In this document: positions 33,686 through 41,150 of the stretch, in pieces
How positions within the stretch are numbered: position 1 is the first letter of the stretch
How the letters are laid out: each line of letters opens with the position of its first letter
DNA from: Psychrobacter sp. APC 3426
GTDB lineage: Bacteria; Pseudomonadota; Gammaproteobacteria; Pseudomonadales; Moraxellaceae
DNA length: 64,000 nt
Assembly: GCF_030408035.1 (NCBI RefSeq)
Contig: NZ_JASDCF010000003.1
Location: forward strand, 100,987 to 164,986
Direction: 5' to 3'
Notes under the pieces: generated by a model
Told to the model about the DNA's origin: nothing
The model's input: only the letters and a program-made list of their open reading frames with translations
Databases searched by the model: none
Made by a program: the position numbers and the translations under genes

Positions 33686-33946
33686 ATGGAACAGTTAAAC
33701 GCAAATACTCAGCAAAATGTATCAGCATCAAGCATGCCACAAATACCTCGTATGCTACCCTTAAAGCAAGTTATGCACTATACAGGGCTTAGTAGTACAA
33801 CTATTTACGATATGCTTGATAAAAGATCAAATCGTTACGATCCAACTTTCCCTATTCAAGTAAAGCTATCAAAGGGGCGCGTAGCATGGGTTGAAAGCGA
33901 AGTCGCTCAGTGGATTGAAGATAAGATAGCTGCTCGGTTTCATTGA
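33686..33946 (+). CDS. alpA: AlpA family transcriptional regulator
   Basis: 86-residue DNA-binding protein: MLPLKQVMHYTGLSSTTIYDMLDK is a MerR/AlpA-type helix-turn-helix and VAWVESEVAQWIEDKIA is the family ending. AlpA proteins activate excision or integrase genes of P4-like islands. AAGGAGAG ribosome site and a terminator at 33962-33990. Confidence 0.88.
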   Translation: MEQLNANTQQNVSASSMPQIPRMLPLKQVMHYTGLSSTTIYDMLDKRSNRYDPTFPIQVKLSKGRVAWVESEVAQWIEDKIAARFH

Positions 33947-33961
33947 GCACTATCTAAAAAT

Positions 33962-33990
33962 AAGCCGCTTAATGCGGCTTATTTTTTTTG
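33962..33990 (+). terminator. Terminator after alpA
   Basis: AAGCCGC/GCGGCTT stem with a 5-nt TTAAT loop followed by T8. Confidence 0.9.
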
Positions 33991-33994
33991 TCTA

Positions 33995-34062
33995 GAGACC
34001 ATCCCAGATTCTGTGTAACTGACGTTTAGATTAAATACTTACACAAAATTTAGGAAGGTCTC
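33995..34062. mobile_element. 68-bp MITE-like relic with IS256-type ends
   Basis: Both ends start GAGACC. The left end (33995-34042) matches, with a few changes, the transposase-distal end of the defective IS256-like copy at 34684 (CATCCC..ATTCTGTGTAACTG..TTTAGATTAAAT). The right end (34041-34062, read in reverse) resembles the opposite end of that copy. There is no coding capacity. A clean target duplication is not seen. Confidence 0.6.
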
Positions 34063-34229
34063 CCTAGATTAAGTGCATTTAGCTAGATTTCATTCGTAGG
34101 TTCAACTTTGGACTTTAAGTTAATAAAGCCATTTCTATGAGTGACTTAAAAGCACATCAACTTATTTATGCTTTCTTTTTTCTCCTGAATTACTGTATAT
34201 TTACTTTTACTAAGTTAGGAGACGAATCT

Positions 34230-34574
34230 ATGAATAAAGTTATATTAATACTAGCCTCACTTTTAATTTCGTCAGCTACTTATGCTGAATGTACCGAACT
34301 ATTGAGTGGCAAACGTTGCACTGACGAATATGGCAATCAATACACCATACAGAATACTTTATCAGGAGGAACGGAGGTAAGGGGCTATAATCCTCGTACT
34401 GGCAGTAGATGGAGTCAGAGTACTCGAAAGTCACTAGGAGGTGATATTATTCAAGAAGGTGTTGATGCTGATGGAAGAAGATGGAATCAAACTATCCATA
34501 AGGACTTAGGTGGCCGAACAGTAATTTCAGGTGTGGACTCTGACGGTAATAGATATAGAAAAGTTATTGACTAA
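34230..34574 (+). CDS. Small secreted protein with three internal repeats
   Basis: 114 residues from ATG at 34230 (TTAGGAG ribosome site); the frame is open to 34137. It has a signal peptide MNKVILILASLLISSATYA. After a CTELLSGKRC segment, three repeats of about 23 residues follow the pattern GG-x4-G-x-(N/D)-x2-G-x-(R)-(W/Y): LSGGTEVRGYNPRTGSRWSQ, LGGDIIQEGVDADGRRWNQ and LGGRTVISGVDSDGNRYRK. AT-rich and bracketed by IS256-type debris, so probably acquired cargo. Function unknown. Confidence 0.65.
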   Translation: MNKVILILASLLISSATYAECTELLSGKRCTDEYGNQYTIQNTLSGGTEVRGYNPRTGSRWSQSTRKSLGGDIIQEGVDADGRRWNQTIHKDLGGRTVISGVDSDGNRYRKVID

Positions 34575-34683
34575 TAAATAGCTTTTGTATGGATAATAAA
34601 GTTACTTTGAATATTGAGGACATTATTGAATAATAGTGCCCTTTTTTGTGTCTGTTAGTTTATAAAAAAACCCTCAACTAGTG

Positions 34684-35341
34684 GAGCCCATCCCGAATTC
34701 TGTGTAACTGCAATTTAGATTAAATGCTTACTAACGCGCTCATCGAACATAATCATAAAGCGATTAAGAGCAGACGTCCAGTTACGGATGGGCATCGACC
34801 ACTTTTTAGAAGCCTGCTGAGTTGCTAGATAGACAACCTTAAACGCCGCCTTGTCTGATGGAAATATCTTACGCTTATTCACAGCTGTACGAATCACGCT
34901 ATTTAATGATTCAATAGCATTGGTCGTATAAATGGCTTTTCTGATGTCTTTAGGATAACCAAAGAACACGGTTAAGCCCTGAGATACGAGTTTGATGCTT
35001 ACTAACGAGTACAGGCTCAAAGCTGCCACCGCGGTCTCTTGGGGTGGATATCTCAAGATCGCCTGTATCACTGCGGACTGTCTTTTTAGTGTGGCCGTTG
35101 CGCTTGTTTGGTTTATCTGCTTTCTCATGCTTGGGGTAGCCGAGATGATCTTCCATCTCAGCCTCTAAGGCAGTATCGATAAAGGATTGCATGAGCTGCT
35201 TTTGGAAGTCTTTGATGTCATCAAAGCTTTTCATGCTACCAGCCATTTGCTCAGCTAGTTTCTTGATGTCAGTTTGGTTAGTCATTGCTTATTCTCCTGT
35301 TATTGGATTATAAGCAGTTACACAGTTTTTGGGAAAGGCTC
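34684..35341 (-). mobile_element. Internally deleted IS256-family insertion sequence
   Basis: Imperfect terminal repeats of about 28 bp (34684-34711 and 35314-35341) share GAGCC, TCCC and CTGTGTAACTGC. The intact family is about 1.3 kb with a transposase near 400 residues; here only 658 bp remain. No flanking target duplication is visible. Confidence 0.85.
34715..35285 (-). pseudogene. IS256-family transposase, central part deleted
   Basis: The N-terminal fragment (ATG at 35285, MTNQTDIKKLAEQMAGSMKS through PRDRGGSFEPVLVSKHQTR) joins directly, in another frame, to the C-terminal fragment (FFGYPKDIRKAIYTTNAIES ... MPIRNWTSALNRFMIMFDE). The junction is near 34975-35005. The missing middle holds the DDE catalytic residues, so the copy cannot make active transposase. 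Confidence 0.9.
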
Positions 35342-35364
35342 TTTGTCTAACACCGACAAGAATT

Positions 35365-35532
35365 TTATCGCTTTAAATCAACAAATGCTCCAAAAGGCAC
35401 TTCTCCCTCAAAGTCATCATGGGTTAAACCCTGCTTTGCCATTTGTTCAGTAATATCATCTTCAAGCTGTTGCTCTTCTGGTGTAAGCTCATAATAACCT
35501 TCCATATAGTCATCACCGCGAGGATCACCCAT
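35365..35532 (-). CDS. 55-residue acidic protein divergent from hsdM
   Basis: The ATG at 35532 has an AAGGAAA ribosome site 5-6 nt upstream. The sequence starts MGDPRGDDYMEGYYELTPEE and ends FGAFVDLKR. It is strongly acidic (about a third Asp/Glu) with no membrane segment. It is transcribed away from hsdM, 161 nt apart. It could be a regulator, an antitoxin-like protein or a DNA-mimic-type inhibitor of the neighbouring R-M system; none of these is shown. Confidence 0.5.
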   Translation of the reverse strand: MGDPRGDDYMEGYYELTPEEQQLEDDITEQMAKQGLTHDDFEGEVPFGAFVDLKR

Positions 35533-35693
35533 CGTACTTTCCTTATAACCTGTAATTGAATAATATTATTACGATTTCAATCGCTAAGGCATACATAGGT
35601 ATCAACCAAGCAAAAATCAATATTTGCTTTATAACAAGCCAGCTCCTTATACTAGACGGTTTGAACCACTTATTCCAAAAACCGAGCCATTCC

Positions 35694-38138
35694 ATGAGTC
35701 AATCCACACCTAAGCAGCTACAAACCGTCCATAACAAACTGATCGCCTTTATTTGGTCTATCGCTGATGACTATCTAAGAGACGTCTACGTCCGAGGTAA
35801 GTACCGTGATGTCATCTTGCCTATGGTGGTACTGCGCCGCTTGGATAGCTTACTTGAGCCAACCAAAGATACAGTATTAGAAGAAGTCGCGTTTCAAGCA
35901 GAGGCAGGTTTTGAGGAAGTGGACGAAGACGGGCTCAAGGATGCGTCAGGCTACGTGTTCTATAATACTAGCAAATGGACGCTCAAAAGCTTGAGTGAAA
36001 CAGTCAGTAATAATCAGTCCATTTTACTGGCAAACCTTGAAGAGTATCTGCACGGCTATAGCGACAACGTCAAAGAAATCATCCAATGCTTTGACTTATT
36101 TGCACAGTTTAAACACATGGCTAATAAGCAAGTATTACTCGGCGTGCTTGAGCAGTTTCTCTCTCCTTACATGAACTTTTCGCCTAATGAAAAAATTGAC
36201 CCTGACGGCAATAAAATCCAAGGCTTGAGTAACTTGGGCATGGGTTATGTTTTTGAAGAATTGATTCGCAAGTTTAATGAAGAAAACAACGAAGAGGCGG
36301 GAGAGCATTTTACCCCGCGTGAAGTTATTGAGCTAATGACTCATCTTATCTTTGACCCATTACAAGGCAACCTACCGCCAAGTATTACTGTCTATGATCC
36401 TGCCTGTGGTAGCGGCGGCATGCTCACCGAGTCACAAAACTTCATTATTGAGAAGTACCCAAGCGAAGGCTTTGACCGCAGTATTTATCTCTATGGTAAA
36501 GAGATCAATGATGAGACTTACGCCATCTGTAAGTCGGATATGATGATTAAGGGCAATAACCCTGAAAACATCAAGGTTGGCTCTACCTTATCGTCTAACA
36601 GCTTTGCGGGTAAATCCTTTGACTATATGCTGTCCAATCCGCCATACGGCAAAAGCTGGTCAAATGACAAAAAAGACATCATGGACGGCAAAGAAGTGGC
36701 TGATAGCCGCTTTTCCGTAGATCTGGCTGATTATTGGGGCGTGGTCAGCACCGAACCTGCCACCCCGCGCTCAAGCGATGGTCAGCTGTTATTCTTAATG
36801 GAAATGGTTGATAAGATGAAATCGACCGATAGCGGTAGCCAAGGTTCGCGCATTGCTTCAGTGCATAATGGATCAAGCTTATTTACAGGGGATGCAGGCT
36901 CAGGTGAGAGTAACATCCGCCGTTACGTTATCGAAAACGATTACCTAGAAGCCATTATCCAAATGCCAAACAATCTGTTTTATAACACTGGCATTACTAC
37001 CTATATCTGGCTGCTATCCAATAAAAAACCCCAATCACGCCAAGGCAAAGTACAACTGATTGACGCCAGCCAAATGTATCGCAAGCTTCGCAAAAACTTA
37101 GGCGATAAAAACTGCGAGTTTAGCCCAGCAGATATCATCGCCATTACTCAAACCTACCTTGATATGGCAACCGTGACGCGTCAGCCCGATGACTTTAACG
37201 ATAAAGGCGACCCTATCGGTATCGCCAGTCAGGTATTTGATAATCAGGACTTTGGCTATTATAAAGTCAGTATCGAGCGCCCTGACCGCCGCCATGCGCA
37301 AATGCGGGATGATCTGATCGCAAGCCTACGCTTTGATAATCAAATCCATGAGGCAATGAGCCAAGTGTATGATGAGTTTGGTGACAAGCTCTACGATAAA
37401 GCTTTCTTTACCAGTCAAAAAGACGTGCTAAAAGAGTGGTCAGAAAAAGAAGCGTTTGGACTGTCTGCCAATCAACGTAAAAAACTGATGAACTTTAGTA
37501 CATGGCAAGATCAGCGTGCGATACTGGACTATGCCACCGTCATTCGTGATGCGATCAGCAATGATCTAAGTCACGATCACAGCGCAGATACGCTCTATAC
37601 TGACTTTAATGTATTTACTGATTTGGTCAAAAGCACGCTCAAAGTCAACGATATTAAGCTTAAAGCCACTGAGCATAAGCAAATACTCAATGCGGTCAGC
37701 TGGTACGATGAGAGCGGCGCAAAGGTCATCAAATCCATAAGTACCCTTAAGTCTGACAAGCTTGACGCATTAACCACGCATTTAGGCTGTAGCATCGATG
37801 ACTTGCCCGACTTTGGTTATTATCCTGCCGCAAGCGTGGGGATTGAGGATGCCAAGCCCAATCAATACGTCATCTACGAATCAAATTCAGATCTGCGCGA
37901 TTCTGAGTCAATACCGCTAGGCGCGAGCATCCATGAGTATTACCTAAATGAGGTCAAGCCGCACGTCGATGAGGCATGGATCGACGGTGATAGCGTCAAG
38001 ATCGGCTATGAGATCAGCTTCAATAAATACTTCTATCAGCACAAGCCGCTACGCTCATTAAGCGAGGTCGCAGGCGAGCTGGTTGAGCTTGAGCAGCAAG
38101 CAGATGGCTTGATTCAAGCCATCTTGTCTCATCATTGA
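35694..38138 (+). CDS. hsdM: Type I restriction-modification DNA methyltransferase HsdM
   Basis: 814 residues from ATG at 35694 (MSQSTPKQ); the frame is open to 35556, but that leader is not HsdM-like. The N-terminal HsdM_N helical domain (residues about 5-160) is followed by the N6-adenine methylase domain, with the SAM motif DPACGSGG from Asp235 and the catalytic NPPY from Asn315. A long C-terminal region of about 300 residues after the methylase core exceeds the usual length (about 500) and may contact HsdS or HsdR. First gene of hsdM-ATPase-hsdS-ATPase-hsdR. Confidence 0.93.
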   Translation: MSQSTPKQLQTVHNKLIAFIWSIADDYLRDVYVRGKYRDVILPMVVLRRLDSLLEPTKDTVLEEVAFQAEAGFEEVDEDGLKDASGYVFYNTSKWTLKSLSETVSNNQSILLANLEEYLHGYSDNVKEIIQCFDLFAQFKHMANKQVLLGVLEQFLSPYMNFSPNEKIDPDGNKIQGLSNLGMGYVFEELIRKFNEENNEEAGEHFTPREVIELMTHLIFDPLQGNLPPSITVYDPACGSGGMLTESQNFIIEKYPSEGFDRSIYLYGKEINDETYAICKSDMMIKGNNPENIKVGSTLSSNSFAGKSFDYMLSNPPYGKSWSNDKKDIMDGKEVADSRFSVDLADYWGVVSTEPATPRSSDGQLLFLMEMVDKMKSTDSGSQGSRIASVHNGSSLFTGDAGSGESNIRRYVIENDYLEAIIQMPNNLFYNTGITTYIWLLSNKKPQSRQGKVQLIDASQMYRKLRKNLGDKNCEFSPADIIAITQTYLDMATVTRQPDDFNDKGDPIGIASQVFDNQDFGYYKVSIERPDRRHAQMRDDLIASLRFDNQIHEAMSQVYDEFGDKLYDKAFFTSQKDVLKEWSEKEAFGLSANQRKKLMNFSTWQDQRAILDYATVIRDAISNDLSHDHSADTLYTDFNVFTDLVKSTLKVNDIKLKATEHKQILNAVSWYDESGAKVIKSISTLKSDKLDALTTHLGCSIDDLPDFGYYPAASVGIEDAKPNQYVIYESNSDLRDSESIPLGASIHEYYLNEVKPHVDEAWIDGDSVKIGYEISFNKYFYQHKPLRSLSEVAGELVELEQQADGLIQAILSHH

Positions 38139-38139
38139 T

Positions 38140-38342
38140 TTGCTTGACTGTTGCTTGACTGACAGGGTGTTATTTCATTCAATAGGGTTAAGAAAGCTAG
38201 TAAACATAAGGTCTTGCGCTTATCTTATTTGCTTGACCGTTGCTTGACTGACAAGGTAGTAAGTCACGAAATATTAGTGGCAAAGCCTATAAATATAAGG
38301 GCTTGCGCATATCTAACTTGCTTGAGCGCTGCTTGACTGACA
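38140..38342 (+). repeat. 89-bp tandem repeat, two full copies and a partial third
   Basis: Starts at 38140, 38229 and 38318, exactly 89 bp apart. The most conserved 25 bp of each unit is itself a doublet of TTGCTTGACTG ending in GACTGACA. The rest is diverged, but blocks such as ATAAGG.CTTGCGC.TATCT are kept. It starts next to the hsdM stop and ends 22 nt before the next gene. Not a coding repeat (period not divisible by 3). Confidence 0.85.
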
Positions 38343-38363
38343 CCTATTAATAAAGAGAAAACC

Positions 38364-39824
38364 ATGTTTGAAAAAATTGATAAATTACAATCTTTGACGG
38401 TTGAGTTGGCAAAACTACCGAGTGAGACCGAATGGGTAGAGTTTAAGGTAAATAATGAAGATCCTGATATGATAGGGAAGAACATCTCCGCCTTATCCAA
38501 TACATCAGCGCTTATCGGCAAAAAACAGTCTTATATGGTTTGGGGGCTTGATGACAAAAGTCATGACGTCGTCGGCACACGCTTTACGCCGAGCCAAACA
38601 CGAAAGAACAATCAAGAGCTAGAAAGCTGGCTACTACAAAAGCTGACACCAAAACTTAACTTTCGGTTTTATGAATTTGAGCTTGATGCCAAGCCCATTG
38701 TTATTTTGGAGATCCAATCTGCCTCAACCACTCCTGTGCGTTTTGATGGTGTGGAATACGTAAGAATAGGCTCTTATACCAAAAAGCTACGCGACTTTCC
38801 AGAAAAAGAACGGGAGCTATGGCGTGTTTTTGATAGAACGCCTTTTGAAGAACAAATTGCAATGCACCAGCAGAGTAAAGAGAAAGTACTGAGTCTGCTC
38901 GACTATGCCAGTTATTTCCAATTGCTTGACGCACCCCTGCCCGAAAACCATGACACTATTATGGAAGCTCTTGCTGATGACAGTCTTATCAAAAAGACAG
39001 ATTCTGGACTGTGGGATATTACCAATTTAGGCGCTGTATTATTCGCCCATAAGTTGTCTGATTTTAAATCGTTAGCTCGTAAAGCGTTACGTGTCATCGT
39101 TTATCATGGTAATAATAAATTAAAGACCGTTCGTGAGATTACCTCAAATAAAGGCTATGCCATTGGTTACGAGGATGTTATAAAAAGTCTGAAACTTATC
39201 TTGCCAAGTAATGAGATCATCGGCGATGCGTTTCGCCGAGAAGTGCCTATGTATCCTGAATTGGCACTTAGAGAGCTGGTTGCCAATGCTTTAATCCATC
39301 AAGACTTTAATATTACAGGCACAAGCCCGTTAATCGAAATTTATGAACACCGTATCGAGATTATCAACCCAGGATCTTCTTTGATTGCCATCGACCGCTT
39401 GATGGATAAGCCGCCCCGCAGTCGCAACGAGGGCATTGCCTCGCTAATGCGGCGCATTGGTATCTGTGAAGAGCGTGGCTCTGGTATTGATAAAGTCGTC
39501 GCTGAGACTGAGTTTTATCAACTGCCCGCCCCTTTGTTTGAGATGTCAGACGAGTTTACTAAGATAACCTTGTTTGCGCATCGAGAGTTTAAAGATTTGG
39601 ATAAAGAAGAACGTATTCGAGCCTGCTATCTGCATGCATCATTAAAATATATCAGTCATGAAGCGATGAATAACTCTACGCTGCGAGAGCGATTTGGAAT
39701 TGAGGTAAAAAACAGCGCGATGATCAGTCGGGTTATCAAGCAAGCCATCGAAGCTGGCGTGATAAAAATGTATGATCCAACGGCGGGTACTCGGTCTGCC
39801 AGATATGTGCCACATTGGAGCTAA
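38364..39824 (+). CDS. AlbA_2/Schlafen-type putative DNA-binding ATPase 1
   Basis: 486 residues. The N-terminal AlbA_2 (Schlafen-like) domain (about 10-140) carries ETEWVEFKVNNEDPDMIGKN and YMVWGLDD. The central and C-terminal GHKL-like ATP-binding region has PELALRELVANALIHQDF and a glycine-rich EERGSGIDKV. It ends in a helical, winged-helix-like tail. Such genes are known inside Type I R-M operons, but their role is not settled; candidates include DNA binding and control of restriction. Its stop is 5 nt before the hsdS start. Confidence 0.8.
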   Translation: MFEKIDKLQSLTVELAKLPSETEWVEFKVNNEDPDMIGKNISALSNTSALIGKKQSYMVWGLDDKSHDVVGTRFTPSQTRKNNQELESWLLQKLTPKLNFRFYEFELDAKPIVILEIQSASTTPVRFDGVEYVRIGSYTKKLRDFPEKERELWRVFDRTPFEEQIAMHQQSKEKVLSLLDYASYFQLLDAPLPENHDTIMEALADDSLIKKTDSGLWDITNLGAVLFAHKLSDFKSLARKALRVIVYHGNNKLKTVREITSNKGYAIGYEDVIKSLKLILPSNEIIGDAFRREVPMYPELALRELVANALIHQDFNITGTSPLIEIYEHRIEIINPGSSLIAIDRLMDKPPRSRNEGIASLMRRIGICEERGSGIDKVVAETEFYQLPAPLFEMSDEFTKITLFAHREFKDLDKEERIRACYLHASLKYISHEAMNNSTLRERFGIEVKNSAMISRVIKQAIEAGVIKMYDPTAGTRSARYVPHWS

Positions 39825-39829
39825 GCGTA

Positions 39830-41113
39830 ATGACAATAAAGATAACAAATGACTTAACGCAAATAGATTGCCCGCGATATGACAGCTATAAAGATAGCGG
39901 TGTTGATTGGTTAGGTGAGATTCCTGAAGAGTGGAGTACTGAAAAAGGAAAGTGGCTATTTAATAAAATGGATCGACCTATTAGAAAAGATGACGGAATC
40001 GTTACCTGCTTTCGTGATGGCGAAGTTACTTTAAGGTCTAACCGTAGAACTGATGGGTTTACAAATGCATTAAAAGAACATGGCTACCAAGGCATCCGAA
40101 AAGGTGATTTAGTTATTCACCAAATGGACGCTTTCGCAGGTGCAATTGGCGTTTCGGATTCTGAAGGAAAGTCCACACCAGTTTATTCAGTATGCGTTCC
40201 TAAAGAGCCTGATCGAATATCACCGTATTATTACATGTATTTCATGCGTAGTATGGCTTTACGTGGCTTCATACTTTCTCTTGCTAAGGGGATAAGAGAA
40301 CGTTCAACGGATTTTAGATATAATGATTTTTCTAAATTAGAACTACCCCTACCACCTTACAATGATCAGGTAAAAATAACTGAATTTATTGAACATAAAA
40401 CAACCCAAATTGACCAAGCCATCACCCTAAAACAACAGCAGATCGCCAAGCTTGAAGAATATAAGCAAATCGTTATTCAAAATGCGGTGACCAAAGGGCT
40501 AAATCCTGATGTGCCGATGAAAGATAGCGGCGTTGATTGGATTGGCGAAATTCCTGAGCATTGGGAATTAGTTTCATTGAGATATTTATTCGAGTTTCTC
40601 AACTATAGAAGAATACCTATAAGTGCTGATGAAAGGGGTTATATGCAAGGAATTTACCCTTATTATGGTGCTAGTGGAATTATTGACTATGTGAACGATT
40701 ATATTTTTGACGAAAAGCTTATTTTAATAGCTGAAGATGGTGCAAATTTACTAAGTAAATCAACGCCCTTAGCATTCGTAGCAGAAGGTAAATATTGGGT
40801 TAATAATCATGCTCATATTCTAAAACCAAAATATAAAGGTTTTACATTTTGGTCTAATCTTTTGAGTCTATGTGATTATACTATTTATATAACGGGTGCG
40901 GCACAACCTAAACTATCGAGAGGTAATCTGGGTAATGTAATGCTACCCGTTCCACCTGAAGATGAGATATTAGCAATTTCAAATTATCTTAAAGAGCAAC
41001 TTTCTAAATTTCCTAATACTGCTCAAAAGTATGAATCGCAAATCGACCGCCTAAAAGAATACAAAACCATCCTGATCAACCAAGCAGTGACAGGTAAGAT
41101 AAAGGTCAGCTAA
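39830..41113 (+). CDS. hsdS: Type I restriction-modification specificity subunit HsdS
   Basis: 427 residues from ATG at 39830, with a GGAG ribosome site inside the end of the preceding gene. It has two target-recognition domains, each opened by nearly the same phrase (DSGVDWLGEIPEEW near residue 22; DSGVDWIGEIPEHW near 230). Each ends in a coiled segment (ITLKQQQIAKLEEYKQIVIQ; ESQIDRLKEYKTILINQ). This is the normal two-half layout reading a bipartite DNA site. No frameshift or inverted spare copy is seen. Confidence 0.93.
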   Translation: MTIKITNDLTQIDCPRYDSYKDSGVDWLGEIPEEWSTEKGKWLFNKMDRPIRKDDGIVTCFRDGEVTLRSNRRTDGFTNALKEHGYQGIRKGDLVIHQMDAFAGAIGVSDSEGKSTPVYSVCVPKEPDRISPYYYMYFMRSMALRGFILSLAKGIRERSTDFRYNDFSKLELPLPPYNDQVKITEFIEHKTTQIDQAITLKQQQIAKLEEYKQIVIQNAVTKGLNPDVPMKDSGVDWIGEIPEHWELVSLRYLFEFLNYRRIPISADERGYMQGIYPYYGASGIIDYVNDYIFDEKLILIAEDGANLLSKSTPLAFVAEGKYWVNNHAHILKPKYKGFTFWSNLLSLCDYTIYITGAAQPKLSRGNLGNVMLPVPPEDEILAISNYLKEQLSKFPNTAQKYESQIDRLKEYKTILINQAVTGKIKVS

Positions 41114-41150
41114 CCTTATTATCATCAACACAGACAGCTAAGTGACCCTC

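Noticed and set aside
35556..35693. 46-residue upstream extension of HsdM
   Set aside because: Its sequence is not HsdM-like; the MSQSTPKQ start at 35694 leads directly into the conserved HsdM N-terminal domain.
39830..41113. Phase-variable HsdS shuffling
   Set aside because: The two target domains share a similar opening phrase, but no inverted spare hsdS fragment or recombinase gene lies next to it.
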